64,000 nt of DNA from Microbacterium suwonense (GCF_030296555.1 NZ_AP027728.1:124001-188000), one strand, 5' to 3'; shown: positions 46,552 through 61,757, counted from the stretch's first letter. Program-made: numbers and translations. Notes: generated by a model from the sequence alone, not told the origin.

Positions 46552-47421
46552 ATGGGTGGACCGGTACTGAGTGGGGGCGTGATCGTCCTCGTCGCCGTGC
46601 TGCTGTGGGCACTGTACTTTCTGCCCAGCTGGCGCGGCCGCCATCAGTACTATTCCGCCGAGCGCAATGCCGTACGGCTGAATCAGGCGCTGCGGGTGCT
46701 CGCCGAGACGAGCGAGACACCCGAGGAGGTGCGACTCGAGCTGACCGCACGAACCGCGCTGCAGCAGCAGCGCCTTGCCAAACGCGTGCAGGCGGAGCGC
46801 GAGAACGCCGAACTCGAGCGCCTGCGCGAAGAGCTGGCGGCGACACGTCGCGATCCGCGGGTCAGGCAGGCGCGGGCACGCCGACGCCTGCGGTTCACCG
46901 CGAGTCTCGCGCTGGTCGCCTCTGCTGCCATGGTCGGATTCGGCATCTGGGATCTCGTCGTCACGGGCGGATGGATGCTGATGGCAGCCGGCCTCGTGCT
47001 GGCGACCGCCGGCGCCTTCGTGCTCGTGCGGATGGCGCAGGTGGCCGCGCACGCCGGGCGGCGCACGTCGGCGCAGAACATCGCGCCGCAGCAGCAGCGG
47101 GTCTCCCCGCCGCTGCACGATCAGGGGCCGGCGTCGTGGACGCCCAGGCCGCTGCCGCAGCCGATGGTCGCGGTGTCGGGTTCCCGTGCCCAGCGGGCAC
47201 GCGCACAGCTGGATGCTCAGCAGGAGCGTGACAGCGCGGCACGGCGAGCCGAACTACGCCGCCGCGCCGAAGAACTGGCGCCGCCCGCACCCGCCGCACT
47301 GCCCGTCCGGGCAGCGGGGACGGATGCCAAGGAGTCGCCGTACGCGAAGATGGGCGTCATCGACGACGCCGAGATCGAGGCGCACGTGCGTGAGCTGCTC
47401 ACGCGTCGGAACGCGGGCTGA
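46552..47421 (+). CDS. Membrane protein of unknown function with charged coiled-coil segment
   Basis: 289 aa. TM1 (GGVIVLVAVLLWALYFLPSW) is followed by a long charged helix (RLAKRVQAERENAELERLRE), then two close membrane helices (FTASLALVASAAMVGFGIWD; MLMAAGLVLATAGAFVLV) and an Ala/Arg/Glu-rich cytoplasmic tail. Unrecognised, but conserved-looking in this group. ATG 46552 is preferred because TACCGT (46539-46544) lies 7 nt upstream. Confidence 0.75.
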   Translation: MGGPVLSGGVIVLVAVLLWALYFLPSWRGRHQYYSAERNAVRLNQALRVLAETSETPEEVRLELTARTALQQQRLAKRVQAERENAELERLREELAATRRDPRVRQARARRRLRFTASLALVASAAMVGFGIWDLVVTGGWMLMAAGLVLATAGAFVLVRMAQVAAHAGRRTSAQNIAPQQQRVSPPLHDQGPASWTPRPLPQPMVAVSGSRAQRARAQLDAQQERDSAARRAELRRRAEELAPPAPAALPVRAAGTDAKESPYAKMGVIDDAEIEAHVRELLTRRNAG

Positions 47422-47447
47422 GATCGTGATAATCTGTCTGAGTTCAA

Positions 47448-47520
47448 GGGCCTATGGCGCAGTTGGTAGCGCGCCTCGTTCGCATCGAGGAGGTCAGGGG
47501 TTCGAATCCCCTTAGGTCCA
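47448..47520 (+). tRNA. tRNA-Ala (anticodon CGC)
   Basis: Acceptor GGGCCTA with TAGGTCC, anticodon stem CCTCG/CGAGG with loop TTCGCAT (CGC), T loop GGTTCGAATCCC. CCA not encoded. Confidence 0.95.
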
Positions 47521-47537
47521 CCCAATCGGAAACGTTC

Positions 47538-47571
47538 GAACCCTGTCCCGCGTGATCGCGGGGCAGGGTTC
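47538..47571. terminator. Hairpin terminator after tRNA-Ala
   Basis: CGAACCCTGTCCCGCG pairs with CGCGGGGCAGGGTTCG around loop TGAT with one G-T pair. Confidence 0.75.
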
Positions 47572-47594
47572 GTTGCTTCCTCAGGGGCGAGTCC

Positions 47595-48269
47595 TCAGAG
47601 GCTTCCGTTCCTGGTCAGGATCACGGCCGCTTTGTTCCCGAGGTGATCGGGTGCGTATTGCACGCGCATCCGCTGTCCAGTGGTGATCTCCCCGGCGATC
47701 GTGTCGCTGGACCAGCGAGTGTTGCCGTCCTGATCGGTGAACTTCACCGTGACTTTCGTGACCCGCCGGTAGTTGACCGAGTAGCCGCGAGCGCGGGTGA
47801 CCACGCCGGTGGCGACGACCCTGGAGCGTTCAGCCACCTTTCGCACAGCGTCGTTGCGCTGCGCACGTCGGCGCAGCAGGATCGACACGATGATCGCGAC
47901 CACGCCGCCGGCGGCGAACACGACGAACTGGAGATGCCACCATTTCAGACCGCCGGGCGACACCGCACCGCCGGCTACGGCACCGGCACCGAGAGCGATG
48001 AACAGCCCCGCCAGCGGCCACACGATGAACCGTGAATCCATGTCCCCCGTGGTGCCGAACGCGATCAGGAACGACCCGGCCAACATCAACGGCAGCGGCG
48101 CGATCGTGATGAACGACACCCAGTCGGGCAGTACGGACGCCTCACCGGCCATCACGTGTCCCATGCTCACCGCAGCCAGCACGAAGGAGAGCGTGTAGCA
48201 GACGTAGGCGAGGCGCCGGCGCGTGGAATCCCGGTTCCACCACCGGGACTGCGGGTCGACAAGGCTCAT
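47595..48269 (-). CDS. DUF3592-like membrane protein
   Basis: 224 aa with four probable membrane helices (LAYVCYTLSFVLAAVSMGHV; ITIAPLPLMLAGSFLIAFG; IVWPLAGLFIALGAGAVAGG; FVVFAAGGVVAIIVSILL) and a C-terminal beta-rich domain (VVATGVVTRARGYSVNYRRV; VTVKFTDQDGNTRWSSDTI; MRVQYAPDHLGNKAAVI), the DUF3592 pattern. Function unknown. The ATG at 48269 overlaps the stop of the upstream small gene by 4 nt (ATGA), so the two are coupled. Confidence 0.72.
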   Translation of the reverse strand: MSLVDPQSRWWNRDSTRRRLAYVCYTLSFVLAAVSMGHVMAGEASVLPDWVSFITIAPLPLMLAGSFLIAFGTTGDMDSRFIVWPLAGLFIALGAGAVAGGAVSPGGLKWWHLQFVVFAAGGVVAIIVSILLRRRAQRNDAVRKVAERSRVVATGVVTRARGYSVNYRRVTKVTVKFTDQDGNTRWSSDTIAGEITTGQRMRVQYAPDHLGNKAAVILTRNGSL

Positions 48270-48487
48270 GACAGCGGCTCCTCTCTTGCGCTGCGCTCGC
48301 TGTTCCTCGCGCCGTCGTCCGTCCGGCCAACCAGGTAGACGTCATCGAACGCCTCGGAATCGCGCATGTTGTGGCCGGACCGGATGCCTGCCCGAGCCGC
48401 GGCGGTGGGCGCCGGAGCCATCCACGCCCGTGCCTGCTCATCGGTCGGTACCGGACCCACGAGAGAGACGTGCTTCATGATGTTCAT
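48266..48487 (-). CDS. Small protein coupled to the DUF3592-like gene
   Basis: 73 aa, soluble and charged (MNIMKHVSLVGPVPTDEQAR; DVYLVGRTDDGARNSERSAR). GGAGG lies 6 nt before the ATG at 48487 and its stop overlaps the next start. Not recognised. Confidence 0.6.
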   Translation of the reverse strand: MNIMKHVSLVGPVPTDEQARAWMAPAPTAAARAGIRSGHNMRDSEAFDDVYLVGRTDDGARNSERSAREEPLS

Positions 48488-48521
48488 CGCGGCCTCCGTT
48501 CGGGCCTCCGGCTGCCGCAGC

Positions 48522-48555
48522 ACCCGAAGACCGGGGCGACCCGAAGACCGGGGCG
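48522..48555. repeat. Tandem duplication of 17 bp
   Basis: ACCCGAAGACCGGGGCG occurs twice head to tail (48522-48538 and 48539-48555), just upstream of the small gene on the minus strand. Role unknown. Confidence 0.9.
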
Positions 48556-48963
48556 ATGATAAGCACGGTGCGCCGGAAGTCGTTGCTGCCAGCCCACGCG
48601 GCCCGATGACGCCCCTCTCGTCGCTGACAGTCTTACATGGACCGCGCTCCCGACCACAGATCGACGCATGTCGCACTGAAGAGCGTGGATCGTGGCGAGC
48701 ACGGTGAGCGGGCCGAGCCTGTCCGCTTCCCCGCGACGCTGAGGACATCACCCAGGATGCATGTGACGACACGCCCGGGGGTGCGTGGGGATTTGCCGGA
48801 TGCGGGGGATCGTCGTAGATTATTACCTGTTCGCCCCAAGCGGTTGAGCGGCCGGAAGGCCTGGCTCCCCTCCAAGAGGCGAATCAACCACCTCGACTCG
48901 AATCCTCGGATGCGGGTAGGGCTCCGGCCCGAAGAGTGTGGATGTCCCGCCGGGATCGTCGAT

Positions 48964-48991
48964 TTGACAAGCTCGCCGTGACGGATAAGCT
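48964..48991 (+). promoter_or_regulatory. Main rRNA promoter candidate
   Basis: TTGACA (48964-48969), 16-nt spacer, TAAGCT (48986-48991), about 345 nt before the mature 16S start. Confidence 0.65.
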
Positions 48992-49336
48992 AGAACAGTT
49001 GCCTCGGAATCGAGGCAGCACCTCTGGTCCTGATCCTCACGGCGTCGAATCGACAGCCGGGTCGGGGCCAATATAATTGTGAAGTTGCCCTGCGCTTCTT
49101 GCCTTGGTTGGTGGGTGTGTGGGTGCGTCCGATCCTTGAGAACTCAACAGCGTGCACTTGTCAAATGCCAAATTATCCTCGTCCGGCCTTTTGGTCGGTT
49201 GAGTATTCCTTTGGATCAAAGACCATTCTCTGTTTTTTGGAGGGTGGCATTGGATGAAGTCAGTTGATTTTGTCTCTTTGGTCAGTTTCAAACTCGCTGC
49301 GTGCCGGTTTTTTGCTGGTGTGTGGTTTTTTTCTTT

Positions 49337-54347
<5,011 letters not shown>

Positions 54348-54455
54348 AACACTGTTCTTCTGCGAGATGAACGCGTCCACTTTGTGGTTCTCGACGTACG
54401 GTCGGGAACCGACAACACACCACACACGTGTGTGTGTTGCTGAAACGTCAATAGT

Positions 54456-54573
54456 GTTTCGGCGGCCATAGCGTGAGGGAAACGCCCGGACACATTCCGA
54501 ACCCGGAAGCTAAGCCTCACAGCGCCGATGGTACTGCAGGGGGACCCTGTGGGAGAGTAGGACACCGCCGGAC
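54456..54573 (+). rRNA. rrf: 5S ribosomal RNA
   Basis: 118 nt: GTTTCGGCGGCCATAGCGTG at the start, ACATTCCGAACCCGGAAGCT in loop B/C and GGACACCGCCGGAC at the end, with terminal pairing. Follows 23S by about 108 nt. Confidence 0.96.
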
Positions 54574-54583
54574 TTCTTCTGTG

Positions 54584-54613
54584 AAAGAGCCACCCATTGC
54601 TGGGTGGCTCTTT
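54584..54613 (+). terminator. rrn operon terminator
   Basis: Perfect 13-bp stem AAAGAGCCACCCA/TGGGTGGCTCTTT with loop TTGC, followed by T residues: a classic intrinsic terminator directly after 5S. Confidence 0.9.
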
Positions 54614-54642
54614 TGCGTTAACGCCTGTCGCAGCTGCTGCCG

Positions 54643-56116
54643 CATTTGACGGCTCTTCGGACTTTCGGTGGGGGTCATGGGGTGAGGCCGCCGGCGGCGA
54701 GGAGCATGCGGAGCCGGTAGTTGTCGCGGTTGCGGAAGCCGCGGGCGAGGCGGCGGTGCAGCTCGATGATCCCGTTCACGGCCTCAGTTCCGCCGTTCGA
54801 TGATCGTCCGGTCGTGAAGTACGCCAGGAACGCGGCTCGCCAGCGGCGGAGGGTGCGGCCGAGGCGGGCGATCTCGGGGATCGGGCAGGTGTGGAACGAC
54901 TCGACGACCTTCTGCGCGATCCGTCGCCCCTCGGCGAGGTCCTTCTGGTGGTAGGCGGAACGCAGTTGCTGGGCGCACTGCCACGCGACGAACACCTCGT
55001 CGTGCGCGGGGTCGGCCTCGATCGCTGCCGCGAGTCTGGTCCGCTGCTTCTCGGTGAGGTTCTCGGCGCCGGCGCGGAGGATGGTCTGGATCCCGTAGAG
55101 CGGGTCGCCCTTACGACCGCGATGCCCGAGGGTGTCCTGCTGAACCCGGCGGCGGACCTCGTCGACGGCGGCGGTGCCGAGCTTGACGACGTGGAACGCG
55201 TCCAGCACGGCCGTGGCGTCTTCGAGCTTGTCGTCGATCGCGGTCTTGTAGCCGGCGAACGGGTCAAGAGCGGCGACCTTCACGTTCCTCCGGAACGCTT
55301 CGCCGCGTTCGGCGAGCCAGGACGCGTAGGCCTTCCCGGAGCGGCCAGGCACCAGGTCAAGCAGCCTGGCCCGCGTCTTTCCGGTGCTGTCGCGGCTCAG
55401 ATCGACCATCCCGGTCAGCTCCTTCGGACCGCTCTTGCGGGGGTCGACGTGATGCCAGATGTGCTCATCGACACCGAGCGTGGTGACGTTCTCGAACCGG
55501 GACTCGTCGGCCGCGAGCCGCTCCAACTCAGGCTCGACAGCGCGCCACACCGTCTTCCACGACGTGCCGAGCTGACGGGCGATACCGTGCACGGTGGCGT
55601 GCTCGCGGCGCAACTGCCCGATCGCCCAGCCGACGGCGCGCGTGGTGATCGACCCGCGCCGGGCGACCAGGCCCGGGAGTTGCTCCACGAACGTCCGCCG
55701 CGCGCATCCCACCTCATCGCACCGCCAGACCCGCTGCCGCCACACAATCCGCACCCGCGTCGTCGCGGGCACATCATGAAGCACCCGTCGGCGGCGGCCA
55801 CGACCGGTCGCGACGACCCCACACGAGGGACAGCCGGTCGGTGCCGCTGGCGTCGAGACCGTCACCACCAGCAGCCCGTCGCGACGGTCGACGCGCTCGA
55901 CATGGACATCAGGAAGACCCAGCAGAACGTCGCAGCGGGAACACGGATCAGTCGCAGAGCGCGCAGAAGCGCACCCCGAAGTAGGGTGAAGCACGTCGAG
56001 GTCCTCGTGAAGATCAGACAGTTAGCGCTACTGATCCTCGGGGACCTCGACCCCTACCCGCCGAACATCACCCGGCGAGCCTCACCCCCACCGGATGTCC
56101 GAAGAGCCCATTTGAC
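54643..56116 (-). mobile_element. ISL3-family insertion sequence with 8-bp target duplication
   Basis: The element spans 54651-56108 (1458 bp). The left end starts GGCTCTTCGGACTTTCGGTG and the right end is its 25-bp complement with three mismatches (ends 54651-54675 and 56084-56108). The 8-bp duplication CATTTGAC flanks it at 54643-54650 and 56109-56116, the length expected for ISL3 elements. It carries one transposase gene with an intact frame. It lies just downstream of the rrn terminator, so the host site was the spacer after the rrn operon. Confidence 0.95.
54675..55994 (-). CDS. ISL3-family transposase
   Basis: 439 aa. An N-terminal zinc finger (CPSCGVVATGRGRRRRVLHD; RCDEVGCARRTF) and helix-turn-helix (HGIARQLGTSWKTVWRAVEP) bind the ends. 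The DDE catalytic domain contains TTLGVDEHIWHH (first Asp), AALDPFAGYKTAI and AVLDAFHVVKLG (second Asp), and the C-terminal NGGTEAVNGIIELHRRLARG with the final Glu. Start is GTG 55994. The stop overlaps the left terminal repeat. Frame intact, so the element may be active. Confidence 0.95.
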   Translation of the reverse strand: MLHPTSGCASARSATDPCSRCDVLLGLPDVHVERVDRRDGLLVVTVSTPAAPTGCPSCGVVATGRGRRRRVLHDVPATTRVRIVWRQRVWRCDEVGCARRTFVEQLPGLVARRGSITTRAVGWAIGQLRREHATVHGIARQLGTSWKTVWRAVEPELERLAADESRFENVTTLGVDEHIWHHVDPRKSGPKELTGMVDLSRDSTGKTRARLLDLVPGRSGKAYASWLAERGEAFRRNVKVAALDPFAGYKTAIDDKLEDATAVLDAFHVVKLGTAAVDEVRRRVQQDTLGHRGRKGDPLYGIQTILRAGAENLTEKQRTRLAAAIEADPAHDEVFVAWQCAQQLRSAYHQKDLAEGRRIAQKVVESFHTCPIPEIARLGRTLRRWRAAFLAYFTTGRSSNGGTEAVNGIIELHRRLARGFRNRDNYRLRMLLAAGGLTP

Positions 56117-56186
56117 TTCCCGCAGGGCTGGGCTATGGTCAGAGGTCAATCCATACCCGCCATCCGATAGAGGGGAAGCGAGTCAC

Positions 56187-56321
56187 ATGGCCGGAAAGAC
56201 ACCGCAGGCACGAGGCGGCAAGAAAGCACCGAAGCTCTCGCTGAAGGAGAAGAGGGCCGAGAAGCGCGCGAAGCGCGAACCGGAGGCCTTCATCAGCACA
56301 CGCAAGGACGCGCGCGGCTGA
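56187..56321 (+). CDS. Small basic protein (44 aa)
   Basis: MAGKTPQARGGKKAPKLSLK, then a Lys/Arg/Glu-rich helix and STRKDARG at the end. GAGGGGAAGCG precedes the ATG at 56187; TATGGT at 56128-56133 could be its -10. Strongly basic and helical, possibly nucleic-acid-binding. Not recognised in function. Confidence 0.65.
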   Translation: MAGKTPQARGGKKAPKLSLKEKRAEKRAKREPEAFISTRKDARG

Positions 56322-56400
56322 GCATCTCCTCCGCTCGTGCCGACGGGCACCGGGGCGTCGTGGACGGCATCACGCCGGTTCCACGGCGCCCCGGCGCTTC

Positions 56401-57195
56401 TCACCCACTGCCATAGCCCAGCCTGAGCCGCATCAGGCGGGCCGTCCCGAGCACCGCATTCTGCGGATCGACCGAACGCTCGTCCTCCCAGGTGATGGCG
56501 ACGGCCGCAGCCGGCCAGTCCGCGTGATCGCGCACTACTGCCGCTACCGAGCGAAAACCGGGAGTGACCTCGCCGTCCTCTGTCGCCACGCCGGCAGCGC
56601 GCACCTCTCGCAGCGCTTCCCGCAGCTCGCGGGGACGGCGCGGGCCTCTTCCGGTGCGGTCGGTGAAAGCCGCGGCATCCGGATACAGGGCGCGCACCTG
56701 CGCGTGGGGCAGCGCAGCGAGCATCGCCCTGCCCGTAGCGGTCAGATGCGCAGGCAGCCGAACGCCGACATCCGTCACCAGCGCCGGCCGTCGAGCGGCA
56801 CGCTCCTCGACGATGTACAGCACGTCACGACCGCTCATCACCGCCAGGTGCGCACTCTCGCCGATCCGATCGGCGAGAGCCGCGATGAGCGGTCGACCCA
56901 CGCGCGCCAGCGGCTCCTGCCTGGTGTAGCCGCCGGCGAGCTCGAAGGCGCTGGTGCCCAACCCCCAGCGCCGCTCCTGTGCCAGATGCACCACGAACCC
57001 GTGCTCCTCGAGCGTGGCGAGCAGGTGGTACACGGTGGAGCGAGGAATGCCCAGTTCCCGCGCCAACGCCGACGCCGCGACCGGAGCAGCGCGACCGGCG
57101 AGATGCCGCAGGATCCGCAGAGTCTGATCGGCCGCTGGAACCTGGGCACGGACGGCCCCGGCATCCGGCGTCACTGTGTCTGGGATCACAGACAT
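56401..57195 (-). CDS. IclR-family transcriptional regulator
   Basis: 264 aa. The winged helix is near residues 25-75 (TLRILRHLAGRAAPVAASAL; ELGIPRSTVYHLLATLEEHG), followed by the effector domain (GESAHLAVMSGRDVLYIVEE; VGVRLPAHLTATGRAMLAAL; VAAVVRDHADWPAAAVAITW). It is divergent from hutHUIG with only 52 nt between starts, so it probably controls these genes, sensing histidine or urocanate (inference). ATG 57195. Confidence 0.9.
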   Translation of the reverse strand: MSVIPDTVTPDAGAVRAQVPAADQTLRILRHLAGRAAPVAASALARELGIPRSTVYHLLATLEEHGFVVHLAQERRWGLGTSAFELAGGYTRQEPLARVGRPLIAALADRIGESAHLAVMSGRDVLYIVEERAARRPALVTDVGVRLPAHLTATGRAMLAALPHAQVRALYPDAAAFTDRTGRGPRRPRELREALREVRAAGVATEDGEVTPGFRSVAAVVRDHADWPAAAVAITWEDERSVDPQNAVLGTARLMRLRLGYGSG

Positions 57196-57247
57196 AGTCT
57201 GCCACGAAGCCCTCGCGGAGCGACGATGCGCGGTGTGGAATCGGATC

Positions 57248-58804
57248 ATGCAGCAGAACTCTCCCGTCATCCTCGGCATCGCGCCCCTCTCCGCGGCCGA
57301 CGTGGTCGCCGTCGCACGCCACTTCGCGAAGGTCGAGATCGCCGACACCGCCCGGGAGCACGTGACCACGGCACGCGCCGTGATCGACGGTCTGGCCGCC
57401 GACCCCCACCCGCACTACGGCGTGTCCACAGGGTTCGGCGCACTGGCCACCACCTTCATCGCTCCCGAGCGCCGTCGACAGCTGCAGCTCAGCCTGATCC
57501 GCTCCCACGCCGCGGGCACCGGAACCGAAGTCGAGACCGAGGTCGTGCGCGCCCTGCAGCTGCTGCGGCTGCAGACCCTGGCATCCGGGCACACCGGTGT
57601 GCGACCGGTCGTGGTCGACACCTACGCGGCCATGCTCAACGCCGGCCTCACGCCCGTGGTGCGGGAATACGGATCGCTGGGCTGCTCCGGCGATCTCGCC
57701 CCGCTCGCGCACGTCGCGCTGGCGGCGATGGGCGAAGGAGAGGTGCGGGTCGTTCGCCAGGACGAGGAGCCCGGCCAGCCCGTCCCGGCATCCGACGCCC
57801 TCACCGCAGCCGGTATCGAACCGCTCGTGCTGGTGGAGAAGGAAGGCCTGGCGCTGATCAACGGCACCGACGGCATGCTCGGGATGCTGCTGCTCGCACT
57901 GCACGATCTGGAGCGCCTGGTCACCACAGCCGACCTCGCCGCAGCGATGTCGATCGAGTCACAGCTCGGCACGGATGCCGTGTTCGCCGCCGACCTGATG
58001 GCCTTGCGTCCACAGACCGGGCAGACAGCGTCAGCGGCGAACCTGCGGGCCTTCCTCGCCGACTCGCCGATCGTGGCCAGCCACAAGGGACCGGAGGATG
58101 GCCGCGTGCAGGATGCATACTCCCTGCGCTGCTCGCCCCAGGTGCACGGCGCCGCCCGCGACACCATGGCGCATGCCGCGATGATCGCCGAGCGGGAGCT
58201 GGCATCCGTCGTCGACAACCCCGTCATCACCGCCGACGGCCGCATCGAGTCCAATGGGAACTTCCACGGTGCGCCGGTCGCCGCCGTGCTGGACTTCCTC
58301 GCGATCTCTGTCGCCGACGTGGCATCCGTCTCGGAGCGGCGCACCGACCGCGCCCTGGATCCTGCCCGCAGCCGCGGGCTTCCGCCGTTCCTCGCGCACG
58401 AGGTGGGCGTGGACTCCGGCCTGATGATCGCGCAGTACGCGGCCGCGGGCATCGTCTCCGAGCTCAAGCGGCTCGCCGCACCGGCATCCGTCGATTCCAT
58501 TCCCTCCTCCGCGATGCAGGAAGATCACGTCTCGATGGGCTGGGCCGCTGCGCGCAAGCTGCGCCGCGCCATCGACGGACTCACCCGGGTACTGGCGATC
58601 GAGATCCTCACCGGCGCTCGCGCGCTTGACCTGCGCGCACCGCTGGCGGCCGGCCCCGTCACCGGCGCCATCCGCGACCTGGTCCGCACCGTGGCCGACG
58701 GGCCGGGACCCGACCACTTCCTCTCACCCGACCTGGAGGCCGTCACCGAGCTCGTGCGCTCGGGCGCCGTCCTCCGCACTGCGAAGGAGCACGCGAATGC
58801 CTGA
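57248..58804 (+). CDS. hutH: Histidine ammonia-lyase HutH
   Basis: 518 aa. Deaminates L-histidine to urocanate, first step of the Hut pathway. [11 protein letters not shown] (catalytic Tyr and loop) is near residue 57. The MIO cofactor sequence reads [14 protein letters not shown]: the tripeptide is Cys-Ser-Gly, not the common Ala-Ser-Gly; this variant is known in actinobacterial enzymes. [38 protein letters not shown] and QEDHVSMG follow. ATG 57248; TGGAAT 6 nt upstream could be its -10. The stop overlaps hutU by 8 nt. Confidence 0.95.
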   Translation: MQQNSPVILGIAPLSAADVVAVARHFAKVEIADTAREHVTTARAVIDGLAADPHPHYGVSTGFGALATTFIAPERRRQLQLSLIRSHAAGTGTEVETEVVRALQLLRLQTLASGHTGVRPVVVDTYAAMLNAGLTPVVREYGSLGCSGDLAPLAHVALAAMGEGEVRVVRQDEEPGQPVPASDALTAAGIEPLVLVEKEGLALINGTDGMLGMLLLALHDLERLVTTADLAAAMSIESQLGTDAVFAADLMALRPQTGQTASAANLRAFLADSPIVASHKGPEDGRVQDAYSLRCSPQVHGAARDTMAHAAMIAERELASVVDNPVITADGRIESNGNFHGAPVAAVLDFLAISVADVASVSERRTDRALDPARSRGLPPFLAHEVGVDSGLMIAQYAAAGIVSELKRLAAPASVDSIPSSAMQEDHVSMGWAAARKLRRAIDGLTRVLAIEILTGARALDLRAPLAAGPVTGAIRDLVRTVADGPGPDHFLSPDLEAVTELVRSGAVLRTAKEHANA

Positions 58805-60491
58805 GCCCACCCTGCCTGAGCCCACTCTGCACGACCCGACCAGGCGTATCCGTGCGCCGCGCGGCAACCAGCGAACCGCCAAGAGCTGGGGTGCGGAGGC
58901 TGCCAAGCGGATGCTGATGAACAATCTCGATGCCGAGGTCGCCGAGCACCCAGAAGACCTCGTCGTCTACGGCGGCACCGGCCGCGCCGCACGCAGCTGG
59001 GAGGCGTACGACGCGATCGTGCGCACCCTCGACGAGCTCGAACCCGATGAGACGCTGCTCGTGCAGTCCGGCAAGCCCGTCGGCGTGTTCCGCACCCACG
59101 AGTGGGCGCCGCGTGTGCTCATCGCCAACTCGAACCTCGTCGGCGACTGGGCCACGTGGCCCGAGTTCCGCCGGTTGGAGTCGCTCGGCCTGACCATGTA
59201 TGGACAGATGACAGCCGGCTCGTGGATCTACATCGGCACCCAGGGCATCCTGCAGGGCACCTACGAGACCTTCGCCGCCGTGGCGCGATCGCTGGGGCGC
59301 GAGTCGCTGAAGGGCACCCTCTCGCTCACCGCCGGCGCCGGTGGCATGGGCGGCGCGCAGCCGCTGGCCGTCACGCTCAACGAGGGCGCGGTGCTGATCG
59401 TCGACGTCGACGAATCCCGCCTGGCCCGCCGCATGGAGCACGGCTATCTCGACGAGTACACGACCGACCTTGATTCCGCTGTGGCCCGGGCCGTGGCGGC
59501 GAAGGACGCGGGCCAGCCGCTGTCGGTCGGCCTCGTCGGCAACGCCGCAGAGATCTTCCCCGAGCTGTTCCGGCGACAGCAGGCCGGTGAGCTGGTCGTC
59601 GACATCGTCACCGATCAGACCAGCGCCCATGATCCGCTCGCCTACCTGCCGCTCGGCATCGACGTCGCGGATTGGAAGGCCGAGGCCGAGCGGGATCCTG
59701 CGGAGTTCACCCGGCGCGCGCGTGAATCGATGGCCGCGCACGTGAACGCCATGGTGGCCTTCCAGGACGCGGGAGCCGCGGTCTTCGACTACGGCAACTC
59801 GTTGCGGGCGGAGGCGAAGCTGGGCGGCGCCGACCGTGCCTTCGAGTTCCCCGGGTTCGTGCCGGCGTACATCCGCCCGCAGTTCGAAGAGGGGCGCGGA
59901 CCGTTCCGCTGGGCCGCACTCTCGGGCGACCCCGATGACATCTACAAGACCGACCGCGCCATCGCGGAGCTGTTCCCCGAGGACACCGCACTGCACCGCT
60001 GGCTGGAGAAGGCCGCAGACAAGGTGCACTTCGAGGGTCTGCCCGCGCGGATCTGCTGGCTGGGCTACCAGGAGAGGCATCTGGCCGGGCTCAAGTTCAA
60101 CGAGATGGTCGCATCCGGCGAGCTGTCCGCACCGATCGTGATCGGCCGCGACCATCTGGACTCCGGCTCGGTGGCTTCGCCGTATCGCGAGACCGAGGCC
60201 ATGAAGGACGGCTCCGACGCCATCGCCGACTGGCCTCTGCTGAACGCGCTGCTGAACACCTCGTCGGGTGCGAGTTGGGTGTCGCTGCATCACGGCGGCG
60301 GTGTCGGCATCGGTCGCAGCATCCACGCCGGTCAGGTCACCGTCGCCGACGGCTCGGAGCTCGCCGCGCAGAAGCTGGAGCGCGTGCTCACCAACGATCC
60401 GGGAACCGGAGTGATGCGCCACGTGGATGCCGGCTACGAGCACGCCCGCGATATCGCCCACGAACGCGGGCTGAAGGTGCCGATGCTGTGA
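58797..60491 (+). CDS. hutU: Urocanate hydratase HutU
   Basis: 564 aa NAD+-dependent enzyme converting urocanate to 4-imidazolone-5-propionate. [23 protein letters not shown] start ([20 protein letters not shown]), [26 protein letters not shown], the NAD-binding [13 protein letters not shown], the catalytic region [18 protein letters not shown] and the Cys in [12 protein letters not shown] are present; [13 protein letters not shown] closes the active site. The start ATG 58797 overlaps hutH, and the repeated [10 protein letters not shown] near the N-terminus is unconserved. Confidence 0.95.
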   Translation: MPEPTLPEPTLHDPTRRIRAPRGNQRTAKSWGAEAAKRMLMNNLDAEVAEHPEDLVVYGGTGRAARSWEAYDAIVRTLDELEPDETLLVQSGKPVGVFRTHEWAPRVLIANSNLVGDWATWPEFRRLESLGLTMYGQMTAGSWIYIGTQGILQGTYETFAAVARSLGRESLKGTLSLTAGAGGMGGAQPLAVTLNEGAVLIVDVDESRLARRMEHGYLDEYTTDLDSAVARAVAAKDAGQPLSVGLVGNAAEIFPELFRRQQAGELVVDIVTDQTSAHDPLAYLPLGIDVADWKAEAERDPAEFTRRARESMAAHVNAMVAFQDAGAAVFDYGNSLRAEAKLGGADRAFEFPGFVPAYIRPQFEEGRGPFRWAALSGDPDDIYKTDRAIAELFPEDTALHRWLEKAADKVHFEGLPARICWLGYQERHLAGLKFNEMVASGELSAPIVIGRDHLDSGSVASPYRETEAMKDGSDAIADWPLLNALLNTSSGASWVSLHHGGGVGIGRSIHAGQVTVADGSELAAQKLERVLTNDPGTGVMRHVDAGYEHARDIAHERGLKVPML

Positions 60492-60528
60492 GCACCGAGA
60501 CGAGGACGAGCCCCGGCAGGAAGATCCC

Positions 60529-61734
60529 ATGCGCACCCTGATCACCAACATCGGCGAGCTCACGACCAACGCCCCCGACGTCCTGCACGATGCGGCCGTG
60601 CTCATCGACCACGGCCGGATCGAGTGGGTCGGCCCGGCATCCGACCCGTCTATATGGCGCAAAGGTACGGAAATGGGTGTGGAAACCGTGCACGAGTGCC
60701 ACAGAGACGGGCCTGGGACGCGGGTCGTCGACGCTGCGGGTCGCGCGGTGATCCCCGGCTTCGTCGACAGCCACAGCCACCTCGTGTTCGGCGGCGATCG
60801 GGCCGCGGAATTCGAGGCGCGCATGGCCGGGCAGAAGTATGCCGCCGGCGGCATCCGCTCCACCGTCGCCGCCACCCGCACCGCCACCGACGACGAGCTG
60901 CGCGCCAACGTGCGCCGGCTCCTCGACGAGATGCTTGCCCAGGGCACCACGACCGTGGAGATCAAGAGCGGCTACGGGCTGGACGTCGACACCGAAGCCC
61001 GGCTCGTGCGGCTGGCGGCGGAGGTCACAGACGAGGTCACCTTCCTCGGCGCGCACGTGGTGCCGGCCGAGTACGAGGACCGCGCTGACGCCTACGTCGA
61101 TCTGGTGATCGGCGAGATGCTCGACGCCTGCGCGCCGCACGCGAAATGGATCGACGTGTTCTGCGAGAGCGGCGCCTTCACCGAGCCGCAGTCCCGGCGT
61201 GTGCTCGAGGCGGGCATCGCGCGGGGCCTGCAGCCGCGCATGCACGCCAGCCAGCTCGGCCCCGGCGGGGGTGTTCAGCTCGCGATCGAATTGGGCGCGG
61301 CATCCGTCGACCACGGCACCTACCTGACTGACGCGGATGTGACTGCGCTCGCCGCCTCCGACACCGTGCTCACGCTGCTGCCCGGTGTGGAGTTCTCCAC
61401 CCGGCAGCCGTATCCGGACGCGCGCCGGCTCGTCGACGCGGGCGTGACCGTCGCGCTCGCCTGCGATACGAACCCCGGATCGAGCTTCACCTCGTCGATG
61501 CCGTTCTGCGTCGCTGTCGCCGTGCGCGACATGGGCATGACACCCGCCGAGGCGGTGCGGGCGGCCACCCTCGGCGGTGCGCAGGCGCTGCGCCGCTCCG
61601 ACATCGGCGTGATCGCGCCCGGCAAGCGCGCCGACCTGGTGCTGCTGGATGCTCCGAGCCGGGTGCACCTGGCCTACCGGCCGGGAGTGCCGCTGGTGCG
61701 GCAGGTGTGGAAGGACGGCATCGCGGTCTGCTGA
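60529..61734 (+). CDS. hutI: Imidazolonepropionase HutI
   Basis: 401 aa amidohydrolase opening the imidazolone ring to N-formimino-L-glutamate. Metal ligands in [15 protein letters not shown], then [23 protein letters not shown], the His in [26 protein letters not shown] and the ending [11 protein letters not shown] segment of about 20 residues near 37-60 ([20 protein letters not shown]) sits between the first strand and [15 protein letters not shown]; its DNA (60648-60700) is clearly poorer in GC than its surroundings. ATG 60529, 37 nt after hutU. Confidence 0.93.
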   Translation: MRTLITNIGELTTNAPDVLHDAAVLIDHGRIEWVGPASDPSIWRKGTEMGVETVHECHRDGPGTRVVDAAGRAVIPGFVDSHSHLVFGGDRAAEFEARMAGQKYAAGGIRSTVAATRTATDDELRANVRRLLDEMLAQGTTTVEIKSGYGLDVDTEARLVRLAAEVTDEVTFLGAHVVPAEYEDRADAYVDLVIGEMLDACAPHAKWIDVFCESGAFTEPQSRRVLEAGIARGLQPRMHASQLGPGGGVQLAIELGAASVDHGTYLTDADVTALAASDTVLTLLPGVEFSTRQPYPDARRLVDAGVTVALACDTNPGSSFTSSMPFCVAVAVRDMGMTPAEAVRAATLGGAQALRRSDIGVIAPGKRADLVLLDAPSRVHLAYRPGVPLVRQVWKDGIAVC

Positions 61735-61757
61735 CCGGATGCCAGGAGAGGACGAAG

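Larger units (their letters stand above)
48488..49336 (+). promoter_or_regulatory. Upstream region and leader of the rrn operon
   Basis: No gene is seen in these 849 nt. Two promoter-like pairs occur on the plus strand: TTGCCG-N17-TAGATT (48793-48821) and TTGACA-N16-TAAGCT (48964-48991), the second with a strong -35 and a CCTCG-GAAT-CGAGG hairpin shortly downstream. From about 49130 the leader (TTGAGAACTCAACAGCGTGC) matches actinobacterial rRNA leaders and resembles a segment of the 16S-23S spacer, as expected for antitermination and RNase III processing. Confidence 0.7.

Noticed and set aside
54891..56186. Plus-strand frame opposite the transposase
   Set aside because: Shadow frame; only its last 44 codons (56187-56321) form a real small gene with its own start and ribosome site.
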